This document shows positions 52,954-61,967 of a stretch of DNA of 64,000 nucleotides, piece by piece (position 1 is the first letter of the stretch; every line of letters starts with the position of its first letter). Under the pieces are notes generated by a model. It saw only the letters and a program-made list of their open reading frames with translations. It was not told the DNA's origin and did not search any database. This stretch comes from Deltaproteobacteria bacterium. GTDB taxonomy: Bacteria > Myxococcota > B64-G9. The translations under genes and the position numbers were made by a program. The stretch is taken from positions 1-64,000 of the forward strand of contig JAFGRB010000211.1 of the NCBI GenBank assembly GCA_016935365.1. Reading direction: 5' to 3'.

Positions 52954-55900
52954 ATGTCAAGACCAAGACTCTTGATTCTCGGGGCGCTCGTACTGGGCGC
53001 ACTGGCCTGTAGTCGGAACACCGATCTCATCGATGGGCCCGCTCCCTCTCTGAGCGCGATCCAGCCGGATCTCGTATGCACCCATCAGGAAAGCCGGGCC
53101 ATCGTCCTTTCAGGAGCCGGACTGGCTCCGGTAATCAAGGACGCAGCCGCAGGAGACGGCAATCTCGTTCTGCCTCGGATCTACTTGACGCGAACCAAGG
53201 ATCTGAGCGGTGCCAGTGTAGAAGGTGTCGAGCTCGCTCTGCCAGAAGATGCGGTCACGTGGACCAGCCAGCAGGAGATAGGGGCCTCTCTGACTCCGGA
53301 GCTCGAACTGGAGCCCGGAATCTACCGTGCGCGTGTCGAGAACGGCTCGGGTCGCGAGACCGTGTTGGAGGATGCGCTCGTGATCGTGCCGCCACCCGTG
53401 CTCGATCTGTTGAGTCCAGACCTCATCTGCATAGAGCAGGCGGACCGTCTGATCGTGCTCACCGGTCGGGACTTCTTGGAGATCGACGGCGCGCTGCCCG
53501 AGATCGACATCGGCGGGCTCGTCCTGCAGGCTGTCTCCGCGAGCGGCTGCGAGGAGATTCCCGGCTCGGCGCTCTCGGTACGGCGATGCAACAGTCTGGA
53601 GGTGTCGATCCCAGCGGGCTCGCTTGACGCCGGGCTGCATGCCGTGGCGTTGAGCAATCCAGAGCCGGCCGGCTGCACGAGCGTTGAGAGTGCCGAGCTG
53701 CTGGTCCTGCCGCCGCCGGTGCTCGATTCGGTCGCTCCAGACCTGATCTGTGCGGCCCAGTCGGCGCGCCAGCTCGTGCTTGCAGGCCGGGGATTCCTGG
53801 AGATCGACGGGAACCTGCCGGGAGTGGAGATCGGCGGTCTGGCGCTCAACCCGGGCTCCGCAGACGGCTGCGAGGAGGTGACCGGTTCGTCGCACTCGGT
53901 TCGCAGCTGCACGCGCTTGCAGGTCGAGCTGCCCGAGGCGTCCCTCGACGATGGGCTGCAAGCCGTGGTGGTAACCAACCCGGACCCGGCCGGATGCACG
54001 AGCGTCGAGGCTATCGATCTGTTGCTGGTGCCGCCGCCGATGCTCGATTCGATCGATCCGGATCTGATCTGCGCGGCCCAGTCGACTCGGCAGCTCCAGC
54101 TCACCGGCCAGGGATTCTTGGAGGTTGACGGCGACTTGCCAGGGATCGACATCGGGGGTGTCGTGATGGAGCCGATCTCGGTCGATGGCTGCACCGACGT
54201 CCCGGGCTCCTCTCACTCGGTCCGCAGCTGCTCGATCATGCAGGTCGAGCTGCCGGCCGAAGCGCTCGATGCCGGCCTGCACGCGGTGTCGGTGACCAAC
54301 CCAGCTCCGGCCGGCTGCTCGAGCGTCGAGGAGGTCGAATTGCTCGTCGTGCCGCCGCCGGTGCTGGAATCGATCAACCCGGACCTGGTCTGTACGGTCC
54401 AGTCGGCGCGGCAAGTGGAGCTCAACGGCCAGGGTCTGCTGGAGATCGATGGCGTGCTGCCGGAGGTCGCCATCGGCGGGCTCGTGCTGACACCCAGCTC
54501 GATCTCCGAATGCACCGATGTTCCTGGCTCTTCCCACTTGGTTCGCAGCTGCCTGCAACTGGGAGTGGAGATCCCCGCGGGATCGCTGCTCGATGGCCCG
54601 AACGCGGTCGCGGTGAGCAACCCGGACCCGGCTGGGTGCACCAGCACCGAGTCGGTGGATCTCCTCGTGGTGCCGCCGCCGACCGTCGACGGTGTGAATC
54701 CGGATCTAGTCTGCGTCGCCGATGGCCACGTCGATTTGGTCATCTCCGGCGAAGGCTTCGTGGACGTCGACGGGACGCTACCTGCGGTCGAAGTGGGCGG
54801 TCTCGTGCTTGCGGCGAGCGATATGGCCGGATGCCAGGACCTGCCGGGAGTCCTGGCCCGCACCTGTTCCGCAATGACGGTGACCCTGCCTCAGGACTCG
54901 CTGCCTGACGGGACCCACGTCCTGCGCGTGGTCAATCCGGGCGCCACCGATTGCTCCAGCGAGGAGTCGATCAGCATTGCCGTGGTGGATGCACCGCTCG
55001 TAAGCTCGATAGAGCCACAACTGTTCTGCAGCGAGCAGCAGGACGTGGACATCGCCGTGCAGGGTGCTGCCTTTCTGCGCGTCGGCCAGAGCATGCCGAG
55101 TGTGAGCATCGGCGGCCAGGTCTTCGAGGCCACAAGCCTGGCCGACTGCGCTGCCGTGGCTGGCACGACCCTGGATGCGGAGCAGTGCTCAGGGCTCGTG
55201 ATCACGCTGCCCGCGGGCGCCTATGGCAGCGGCTGGCAGGTGCTGGGCGTGACGAATCCCGCTCCTGCAGATTGCGGGGGTACCGGCGGCAGCTTCTATC
55301 TCATGGGCCCGCCTCAGATCGCGTCCGCGTCTCCGGCCACGCCTTGCGACCAGAATCCCGAAGACGTGGTCATCTCCGGAGACGACTTTTTCGTCCTGGC
55401 GGGCGTCGTGCCCGAGGTGAGCATCGAAGAGGCACTGGCGCAGGTGGACTCGGTGGACGGATGTACGCCGATCGCCGGCCTGCCGGACGCGAGCGTCTGT
55501 ACCCGGATGTCGGTCAGTGTTCCAGCCGGGACAGTAGGGCCGGGGGACTACGAGATCGCGATCCGCAACCCCGGCGACAACGCCTGCTCCAGCAGCTATA
55601 CGGGCCACATCGGGCAGCCGCCCAGAATCGACAGCGCCTCACCGCCCGAGATGTGCTCCATCGGCGGAACGCTGACCGTCGAGGGAGCCGGCTTCCTCGA
55701 CAGCGCTGTCGTCTCGATCGTCTCGGTCGACACCGGTGATTCCACCGCTCTCGAGACCCTCTTCCTGGACGACCAGACACTCCAGGCCGCGGTGCCCGAT
55801 CCGACCGCCGTGGGCGTCTACGATGTGATCGTGACCCACGTGGATGGATGTAGCGATGCGCTGTCCGGCGGGCTCGACATCACGCCTCAGCCGGTAGTCT

Positions 55901-58230
55901 TCTTCGTGGATCCCAACGCGGCATACAACGGAATCAACCTCCAGATGACGATTCATGTCAGCGGCGTCCTCGGCTCCGTGGCGGAGGTCAGCATCTACCC
56001 AACAGGCCAGCCCGCAAGTGCGACCTCGCTGGAGTACAGCTTCGACATGTCGTCACGGATCCAGGCCACGGTGCCGGCTGGTCTCGCGCCGGGCAGCTAC
56101 AGTGTGGAGGTCATCGACGAGCTGGGCTGCACGGGGACGCTGGCCAATGCCTTCGATGTGATCGAGGAGCTGATCGTGGCCATCGATCGAGTCGAGCTGC
56201 CCTTCGGCTGGACCGATGACCGGACCGGGGTCAACATCTATGCGCCGGATCCGCCGCCTGAGGGGATGACGAACTTCCAGCCGACGCCGCGTTATTATCT
56301 GAACCCGGCTGCTGCGGGTCCGGGTGCGCTTGCTTCCGAGCTCAGGCACACGGCCTTCGTGTCGCCAGCCCGCGCCACGGCCGTCGTGCCAGCGGGCCTG
56401 CCGGTCGGGCTCTACGACCTGATCGCCATGAACCCGGACGGCGGAGTAGGCGTGCTGCCCGGCGCATTCGAGGTGACCGAGCTCGCGCCTCCGGTGATAT
56501 TCTCGCTGGCGCCAGCGAGCGTGGTGAACCAGGAGACCCAGCAGACGACCATCCTGGGCGCTGATTTCCGCAACCCGACCTTCTCTGCCGTCTGCCTGCA
56601 GCCAGATGCGACGACTGTGCCGCTCGTGGGATCCATCGTGACAGGTGACGAGAGTTCACTCGATGTCGAGTTCGACTTCGTCGTCCAGACCGTCTTGCAC
56701 GGCTCCATCTGCATCGTGCAGGTGACCAACGATGACGGGACCTACGCGCGATACTCCGCGCTGGGGATCACGAATCCGTCGTTGAACCTGTCCGACTTCG
56801 AGGCGACGAGCGCCATGACCATCGGTCGAAGAGCCCCCTGTGCCGTGGCCGGCGAGGCGACGCCCGGCGCCCGTTTCGTCTATGCTATCGGCGGTGACAA
56901 TGGCGTTGGCAAGGACACTGTCGCGACGAGCTACTACGACTCGGTCGAGATGGCGGCCATCAGCCCATATGGCGATCTGGGCCAGTGGTCACTCCTTCCC
57001 CACGGCATGCCGGAGGCGCGCAGCTTTCATGCGTGCACGACCATCGGCCGTTATGTTTTCGTGGTCGGTGGCGCCGGCGGCGCAGGTGCCGCGAGAACGG
57101 TCTGGCGCGCGGAGATCCTCGATCCCGCCGAGTCGCCCGAGATCGAGGACGTGGATCTCTTCGTCGACGATGAGCATGCTGCGCTGCTCGTCCCCGGAAG
57201 ATACTCCTACCGCGTTTCGGCCGTCTGGCCTGCCAGCTACTCGGATAATCCGGGAGGCGAGACGCTCGCCAGCGATCCGCTCCAGGTACAGACACCGGAC
57301 ATCGACGAGCGGATCACCATCCGCATCGCCTGGACCGAGGTGACGGGCGCTCTGCGTTATCGAATCTATCGAACGCCTGGCCCAGACATGCCGAGCGGCA
57401 ACGAAGTGCTGCTGGGACAAGTGGACTCCCCGGTCCTGGAATTCTTCGACGACGGCTCGGCTGCACCCGGCGTGGATAGCCCATTGCCGCTCGGCGCGCT
57501 GGGGCGCTTCAGCGTGCTGCCCGAGCTGACCGTCGATCGAGAAGGCGCCGGGATCGGTGTGGCCTCCGACCCGGTCACACCTGGCCAGAAGTACATTTAC
57601 GTCATGGGTGGCCGCGACGCAGCCGGCGTCGCGCTCGACAGCTACGAGCGGCTCGACGTCCAGCTCGACGGTGAAGTCTACGGTCCTGCATGGATCCCGG
57701 GGGCCACGACAATCGGACCGCCCCGCTGGCAGATCCAGGCCTACGTGGCCGACGAGCTGAGCGCGCCCGACATCATGGCACCGGGGGAGACATGGGTATA
57801 CGCCGGCGGCGGCCTGAGCGACAACCTGATCGAAGAGGTGCCGGAGACCGTGGCTCTGCGCGTCGAGGCGGGTGGGATCCTGGGCGAGTCCGCAGGTGCG
57901 GTCTACCAGGTTGACAACATGCAGCCATTCCGGGCTGGCTATGCCGCGGCCGCCTTCAACAACCAGCTGTTCGCTTTCGGCGGGAACCAGGCCCAGGCGA
58001 GCCAGGAGTCGTACTCCATCGAGCTGTGCGGAATCGTGAGCGGCTCGTGCTCCATGGGCATCCCCGATCCGCCAGACCTGGCCAACTGGAACAATCTCGG
58101 GATCGACCTGACCGTGCCGCGATACCTCTGCGCGGGCGTCACGGTGAGCGCGTTCGTGTTCCTGGTGGGCGGAATCGACGGCAGCCTGCCGCCGGTTCCC
58201 CTCGTCGCCACCGAGAAGACGCTCTGGTAG
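52954..58230 (+). CDS. 1758-residue lipoprotein with 107-residue IPT-like repeats and Kelch-like tail
   Basis: Starts at ATG 52954 behind CCAGGAGGAGCC. The signal ends VLGALAC (Cys19). Residues ~145-680 hold tandem IPT/TIG-like modules with the frame PPPVLDSIxPDLIC...LTGxGFLEIDG...IGG...GSSHSVRSC...VTNPDPAGC. More diverged modules follow. About residues 1290-1758 contain Kelch-type blades (VFVVGGAGG, YIYVMGGRD, VYAGGGL, LFAFGGNQ, FVFLVGGID) interrupted by a fibronectin-III-like insert (SYRVSAVWPASYSDNPGG). Conserved Cys pairs suggest one or two disulfides per module. Surface-exposed role inferred. Probably in one operon with the next two genes and driven by the ECF-type promoter at 52836. Confidence 0.83.
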   Translation: MSRPRLLILGALVLGALACSRNTDLIDGPAPSLSAIQPDLVCTHQESRAIVLSGAGLAPVIKDAAAGDGNLVLPRIYLTRTKDLSGASVEGVELALPEDAVTWTSQQEIGASLTPELELEPGIYRARVENGSGRETVLEDALVIVPPPVLDLLSPDLICIEQADRLIVLTGRDFLEIDGALPEIDIGGLVLQAVSASGCEEIPGSALSVRRCNSLEVSIPAGSLDAGLHAVALSNPEPAGCTSVESAELLVLPPPVLDSVAPDLICAAQSARQLVLAGRGFLEIDGNLPGVEIGGLALNPGSADGCEEVTGSSHSVRSCTRLQVELPEASLDDGLQAVVVTNPDPAGCTSVEAIDLLLVPPPMLDSIDPDLICAAQSTRQLQLTGQGFLEVDGDLPGIDIGGVVMEPISVDGCTDVPGSSHSVRSCSIMQVELPAEALDAGLHAVSVTNPAPAGCSSVEEVELLVVPPPVLESINPDLVCTVQSARQVELNGQGLLEIDGVLPEVAIGGLVLTPSSISECTDVPGSSHLVRSCLQLGVEIPAGSLLDGPNAVAVSNPDPAGCTSTESVDLLVVPPPTVDGVNPDLVCVADGHVDLVISGEGFVDVDGTLPAVEVGGLVLAASDMAGCQDLPGVLARTCSAMTVTLPQDSLPDGTHVLRVVNPGATDCSSEESISIAVVDAPLVSSIEPQLFCSEQQDVDIAVQGAAFLRVGQSMPSVSIGGQVFEATSLADCAAVAGTTLDAEQCSGLVITLPAGAYGSGWQVLGVTNPAPADCGGTGGSFYLMGPPQIASASPATPCDQNPEDVVISGDDFFVLAGVVPEVSIEEALAQVDSVDGCTPIAGLPDASVCTRMSVSVPAGTVGPGDYEIAIRNPGDNACSSSYTGHIGQPPRIDSASPPEMCSIGGTLTVEGAGFLDSAVVSIVSVDTGDSTALETLFLDDQTLQAAVPDPTAVGVYDVIVTHVDGCSDALSGGLDITPQPVVFFVDPNAAYNGINLQMTIHVSGVLGSVAEVSIYPTGQPASATSLEYSFDMSSRIQATVPAGLAPGSYSVEVIDELGCTGTLANAFDVIEELIVAIDRVELPFGWTDDRTGVNIYAPDPPPEGMTNFQPTPRYYLNPAAAGPGALASELRHTAFVSPARATAVVPAGLPVGLYDLIAMNPDGGVGVLPGAFEVTELAPPVIFSLAPASVVNQETQQTTILGADFRNPTFSAVCLQPDATTVPLVGSIVTGDESSLDVEFDFVVQTVLHGSICIVQVTNDDGTYARYSALGITNPSLNLSDFEATSAMTIGRRAPCAVAGEATPGARFVYAIGGDNGVGKDTVATSYYDSVEMAAISPYGDLGQWSLLPHGMPEARSFHACTTIGRYVFVVGGAGGAGAARTVWRAEILDPAESPEIEDVDLFVDDEHAALLVPGRYSYRVSAVWPASYSDNPGGETLASDPLQVQTPDIDERITIRIAWTEVTGALRYRIYRTPGPDMPSGNEVLLGQVDSPVLEFFDDGSAAPGVDSPLPLGALGRFSVLPELTVDREGAGIGVASDPVTPGQKYIYVMGGRDAAGVALDSYERLDVQLDGEVYGPAWIPGATTIGPPRWQIQAYVADELSAPDIMAPGETWVYAGGGLSDNLIEEVPETVALRVEAGGILGESAGAVYQVDNMQPFRAGYAAAAFNNQLFAFGGNQAQASQESYSIELCGIVSGSCSMGIPDPPDLANWNNLGIDLTVPRYLCAGVTVSAFVFLVGGIDGSLPPVPLVATEKTLW
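53386..54990 (+). repeat. Tandem 321-base in-frame coding repeats
   Basis: Units begin at 53386, 53707, 54028, 54349 and 54670 with a constant 321-base (107-codon) period; the sixth starts at 54985 (315 bases). Similarity is visible at DNA level (for example GTGCCGCCGCCGGTGCT at unit starts), pointing to recent duplication within the gene. Confidence 0.85.
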
Positions 58231-58250
58231 CAGGGCATGGAGGTGAGATC

Positions 58251-58910
58251 ATGAGATCCCCGTGTTTCTTTTATGGCGTCCTGTTCGGTCTGGCGTCCTG
58301 GGTTCCAGCGGTCGCCGGGGAGGTGCCCGCTGGACATGGCAATACAGCCGGGGCCCCGCATGTTCTGGCCGTCGGCCTCAAGGCGGGCGTGGGCCTGCCG
58401 CAGCTCAACTCCGCTCTCCAGACGTCCTTCCACGTCCAGATCGAGGGGCTCTATCTGGCGCCATTCTGGGGCTCCCGGCTGGGGGTGGTCACGACTCTGG
58501 GCTACAGCCAGCCCGGCGCCTCGGGCAGCGAGCAGGATGCCAGACTGCCCGCTGGCGAGTATAGCTGGGAGATGACCCAGCGCCAGACGACCTGGGACCT
58601 GGGCGTTCTCTTCAGGCTCATGGAATGGCGCTCGGACTGGAACGTGGGCTTCTCGGCTGGGCACAGGCTGCTCTTCCTCTCCACCTTGACGGACGGCCAG
58701 GCGGATGGCGAGCCCTTCGGACAGCATGACGAGAAGGCCACCCTGCCTGGATTCTTCTTGGCGGTCCAGGGTGAGTACGCACTGGGCCCGGGCCGCATGA
58801 CGGCCGAGATCTCGCTGGCGGGCACGATGCAGGACCTGTATACAACCGGCGACGTGGCCGTGCTGGATCTGGGCATCCTGCTCGGTTACCGCTTCGACTT
58901 CGAGATCTAG
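58251..58910 (+). CDS. Small outer-membrane beta-barrel-like protein
   Basis: 219 residues, with GGAGGTGAG before the ATG. A signal peptide ends PAVAG. The mature chain alternates aromatic and polar residues in strand-like blocks (IEGLYLAPFWGSRLGVVTTLGYSQ; WNVGFSAGHRLLFLSTLTD; LGILLGYRFDFEI), as in small porin-like or OmpW-like barrels. It lies 20 bases after the IPT/Kelch gene and 31 bases before the calcium-repeat lipoprotein gene, so one operon is likely. Confidence 0.72.
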   Translation: MRSPCFFYGVLFGLASWVPAVAGEVPAGHGNTAGAPHVLAVGLKAGVGLPQLNSALQTSFHVQIEGLYLAPFWGSRLGVVTTLGYSQPGASGSEQDARLPAGEYSWEMTQRQTTWDLGVLFRLMEWRSDWNVGFSAGHRLLFLSTLTDGQADGEPFGQHDEKATLPGFFLAVQGEYALGPGRMTAEISLAGTMQDLYTTGDVAVLDLGILLGYRFDFEI

Positions 58911-58941
58911 CAGGGGCTGCTGAGGAGCGAGGAGGTTGGCC

Positions 58942-60195
58942 ATGGGGCGATTGATTCCAGCGGTGATGTGGCTCGTTCTGATCGGCGCCCTCGTTATCGG
59001 CTGCGGAGGCGATACCGTGGCACCGGCCTGCCTGGACGAAGACGGTGATGGATACGGCGCAGGCACGGGCTGTCTCGGACCGGATTGCAACGACGAGGAC
59101 AATGCGTGCTTCTCGGGCGAATGCTGTGGGGGCTGTATCGATCTGGATGGAGATGGCTACGGCATTGGGCCCGAGTGTCCGGGAGTAGACTGCAACGACG
59201 CGGATCCCGACTGTGATGAGGGCGATTGCTGTCTCGCTTGCGTCGACATGGACGGAGACGGGTACGGCAAGGGGGCGGAGTGCCTGGGTGCAGACTGCAA
59301 TGATACCGATCTCGCATGCCACGAGGGAGACTGCTGTCAGGACTGTGCAGACATCGACGGCGATGGATTCGGCGTGGGAGGTGATTGCGAGGGCCTCGAC
59401 TGTGACGATGCCGATCCCGACTGCCACGAAGGCGTCTGCTGCTCCGGCTGCATCGATCTAGACGGCGACGGATACGGCTCGGGGGACGAGTGCTTGGACG
59501 CGGATTGCATCGACGTGGATGCAGCCTGCCACGAGGGTCTGTGTTGCGTCGACTGCATGGATCTGGACGGAGACGGGTACGGCACGGGGCTGGACTGTCT
59601 GGGAGTGGATTGCAACGACAGCAACCCGGACTGCCAGGCGGGCGAGTGCTGCAGCGGCTGCGTCGATCTCGACGGAGACGGCTACGGCTCGGGCACCACG
59701 TGCCTGGGAGAGGACTGCAACGACCTCGATCCGTCGTGCCACCAGGGGGACTGTTGCTCGAGCGAGTGTCTCGACGAGGACGGGGATGGATACGGGATCG
59801 GGGGTGGGTGCCTGGGTTCGGACTGTGATGACAGCGATCCGGCCTGTCACGCTGGCCCGTGCTGTCCGACATGGTGCGACGATCAGGACGGCGACGACTA
59901 TGGAACCGGCCCGGGCTGTCTCGGCGCCGATTGCAACGACGGGGACGAGACCTGCTGGGAAGGTGCGTGCTGCCAGACCTCGCCGCTCGACTGCGATGGC
60001 ATTATTGCTTGCGTCGAGACATGCGCGAGCTCGACGGAGTGCGAGGATTCCTGTCTGGAGCGGGCGAGAGATCAGAGCGCCATAGATCTCTATGAAGCAC
60101 TGGAGGACTGCATCGCCGAGCACCACTGCCATAACCAGGGCTGCATCGTCCAGTTCTGCCGCGCGGATCTGGAAGCCTGCCAGACCGACGGCTAG
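58942..60195 (+). CDS. Lipoprotein with nine Cys-flanked calcium-loop repeats
   Basis: 417 residues from ATG 58942, with GAGGAGG upstream (TTG 58936 possible). The signal ends ALVIGC (Cys21). Residues 30-~347 are nine units of 35-36 residues, each C-x-D-x-DGDGYG...C...DC-x-D-x-D..C..G.CC. Each unit carries a DxDxDG calcium-type loop and six regularly placed cysteines. The C-terminal ~60 residues (CVETCASSTECEDSCLERA...CIAEHHCHNQGC) are helical and Cys-rich. This resembles thrombospondin-type-3 or dockerin-like calcium loops, but the Cys pattern is distinct. It converges with the TPR gene, the stop codons overlapping by three bases. Confidence 0.8.
   Translation: MGRLIPAVMWLVLIGALVIGCGGDTVAPACLDEDGDGYGAGTGCLGPDCNDEDNACFSGECCGGCIDLDGDGYGIGPECPGVDCNDADPDCDEGDCCLACVDMDGDGYGKGAECLGADCNDTDLACHEGDCCQDCADIDGDGFGVGGDCEGLDCDDADPDCHEGVCCSGCIDLDGDGYGSGDECLDADCIDVDAACHEGLCCVDCMDLDGDGYGTGLDCLGVDCNDSNPDCQAGECCSGCVDLDGDGYGSGTTCLGEDCNDLDPSCHQGDCCSSECLDEDGDGYGIGGGCLGSDCDDSDPACHAGPCCPTWCDDQDGDDYGTGPGCLGADCNDGDETCWEGACCQTSPLDCDGIIACVETCASSTECEDSCLERARDQSAIDLYEALEDCIAEHHCHNQGCIVQFCRADLEACQTDG
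59029..59982 (+). repeat. Nine tandem 105-108-base coding repeats
   Basis: Seven-plus units with exact 35-codon period starting at the TGC of 59029, the last ones 36 codons long. They encode the Cys/DxDGDG modules described in the gene entry. Confidence 0.8.
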
Positions 60196-61196
60196 GGGGC
60201 GCTCCCATCCCGGATGCGGGTTTCCAGCTCGCGGATCCGCTCCTGCCACTCGCGCTTCTGCTCGGCGTCGCCGGGCAGCTCGAGCAGGCGGCGGTAGATC
60301 GGCAACGCGGCCTGCGGCCTGTCGAGGATGAAGTAGCGGTTTGCGAGTCGGGTATAGACCCTCGCGGCCTCGGCCGGCTCGAGCGCGAAGCGGTCGAAGA
60401 AGGCGAAGGCATCCTCGGGCTTGCGGACCTCGGTGTAGCAGTACGTCAGATCGTTGATCGCCTCTTGGCGCAGGTCGACGCGCGGGCCGACGCCCATGAA
60501 GGTGTCGACCGGCGGTGTGGGCGTGCGCTGCAGGGCCACTTTCTCGAAGAGAGAGAGCGCCTTCTCGAAGTCCCTTCGGTTGACGGCGATCCAGGCCAGC
60601 TTGTAGCGGGCCGGGGCGTCGAATGCCTCGCCCGGTCTGTCGACGACCTCGCGATAGAAACGGCCTGCGCGCTCGAGCTCGCTGCGGTCGAAGTAGTAGT
60701 CGCCGCAGACGAGCAGCGCTCTGTCCACCGAGTCGCTCCTCGGGTATCGACGTTTGAGAGTGGAGAACGTCGAGAGCATCTCGTCGTACCGGCCCGCCTC
60801 GCGCATGACGAGGCCGGCCGTGAGCAGCGCCTCTGGCGCCTTGTCCCACTTCGGGTGCTCGGCGGCGAGCCCGGTGAGCAGCTCGATCGAGCGATCCAGA
60901 TCGGCCTTGACCGCCGGGCTCGCAAGCGCGCCGGCGGGATCGCCATCGGCGCCTTCGGCCGCCAGGACATAGTGCAACCGGGCTCGCGCGCGGAGAGCCC
61001 GTGCCGTCTTCCAGCCCAGCTCGGCCTTCTCCCGGCCGCGCGCGCCGCGCAAGGCCTTCTCCAGACGAGCGATCTCTGCGTTCGCCTCGGCGAGATCCGA
61101 GCGGGTCTCGGCGACGAGGTCCGCACGCTCGTCTGCGCTGGCCGTCGAGGCGATCAGAATCCATGCGACGAGACAGAGCCGTAAAACGTGCCGCAT
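60192..61196 (-). CDS. Exported TPR-repeat protein
   Basis: 334 residues, with AAAGGAGCG before ATG 61196. The signal peptide ends STASA. A coiled-coil-like stretch (ERADLVAETRSDLAEANAEIARLEKALRGA) precedes several TPR units (APEALLTAGLVMREAGRYDEMLSTFSTLKRRYP; RALLVCGDYYFDRSELERAGRFYREVVDRP; YKLAWIAVNRRDFEKALSLFEKVAL). Likely a periplasmic scaffold of the YbgF/gliding-motility-TPR style, though no exact family is recognised. It starts 13 bases after the activase stop and may be the last gene of that operon. Confidence 0.78.
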   Translation of the reverse strand: MRHVLRLCLVAWILIASTASADERADLVAETRSDLAEANAEIARLEKALRGARGREKAELGWKTARALRARARLHYVLAAEGADGDPAGALASPAVKADLDRSIELLTGLAAEHPKWDKAPEALLTAGLVMREAGRYDEMLSTFSTLKRRYPRSDSVDRALLVCGDYYFDRSELERAGRFYREVVDRPGEAFDAPARYKLAWIAVNRRDFEKALSLFEKVALQRTPTPPVDTFMGVGPRVDLRQEAINDLTYCYTEVRKPEDAFAFFDRFALEPAEAARVYTRLANRYFILDRPQAALPIYRRLLELPGDAEQKREWQERIRELETRIRDGSAP

Positions 61197-61208
61197 GCGA
61201 CGCTCCTT

Positions 61209-61967
61209 TCAGTCCAGCGCGAGCAGGGCCGCGCCGTAGGCGCCCATGAGCTGCGGCGCCTCCGGCAGCTTCACCTCGCAGCCGAGCGCCTCGGCCAGGA
61301 AGGCGGCGATGGCCGGGTTGCGGGCCACGCCGCCCGAGAGCGCGACGGGCTCGACGATGCCCAGGCTGCGGACCAGCGAGGCCAGGCGGGCGACCAGCGA
61401 GCGGTGCAGGCCCCGGACGATCGCCTCGAGCGCGGCCCCCCGGGCGATCAGCGAGACGATCTCGCTCTCGGCGAAGACCGCGCAGGTCGACGAGATGGGC
61501 ACCTCTTCTGCCGCGGCGAGCGCCATGGCGCCGATCTCCTCCACGGCCAGGCGCAGCCGGGCCGCGGTCACCTCCAGGAAGCGACCGGTGCCGGCGGCGC
61601 ACTTGTCGTTCATGGCGAAGTTGCGCACGCTGCCGTCCGCCCCGACCGAGATGACCTTGGAGTCCTGGCCGCCGATGTCCACGACGGTGCCGCCCGAGCC
61701 GAGCTCGGCGAACACGCCCCGGGCGTGGCAGGTGATCTCGGTGATCGCCCGCTCGGCGCCGGCGACCAGCTTGCGGCCATAGCCAGTGGCCACCAGCGGC
61801 GCCGCACCCGCCTGCTCGCGGGCCAGCGCTGCGATGCGCCGCGCCTGCTCCTCGAGCCGGGGCTCGGTCAGCTCCACGTGCTGCCAGATGCGCGAGCCGG
61901 CCGCGGTAACGGCGCAGGCCTTGACGACCGTGGAGCCGGCGTCCACGCCGATGCCGGCAGCGTTCAT
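61209..61967 (-). CDS. 2-hydroxyacyl-CoA dehydratase activase (HgdC/BadF-type ATPase)
   Basis: 252 residues in the ASKHA fold: GIGVDAGSTVVKACAV, VVDIGGQDSKVISV, and the 4Fe-4S-binding cysteines in DKCAAGTGRFLE and SSTCAVFAESE, then ALSGGVARN and PQLMGAYGAALLA. Such proteins use ATP to inject one electron into 2-hydroxyacyl-CoA dehydratases or benzoyl-CoA reductases. The ATG overlaps the preceding dehydratase subunit gene by 4 bases, giving a clear functional link. Confidence 0.9.
   Translation of the reverse strand: MNAAGIGVDAGSTVVKACAVTAAGSRIWQHVELTEPRLEEQARRIAALAREQAGAAPLVATGYGRKLVAGAERAITEITCHARGVFAELGSGGTVVDIGGQDSKVISVGADGSVRNFAMNDKCAAGTGRFLEVTAARLRLAVEEIGAMALAAAEEVPISSTCAVFAESEIVSLIARGAALEAIVRGLHRSLVARLASLVRSLGIVEPVALSGGVARNPAIAAFLAEALGCEVKLPEAPQLMGAYGAALLALD

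Noticed and set aside
53386-54990. CRISPR-like array because of regular spacing
   Set aside because: The 321-base period is in frame, translates to similar protein modules and lacks short identical repeats with unique spacers.
59029-59982. RTX-type calcium repeats
   Set aside because: RTX nonapeptides (GGxGxDxxx) are absent. The units are 35-residue Cys/DxDGDG modules.
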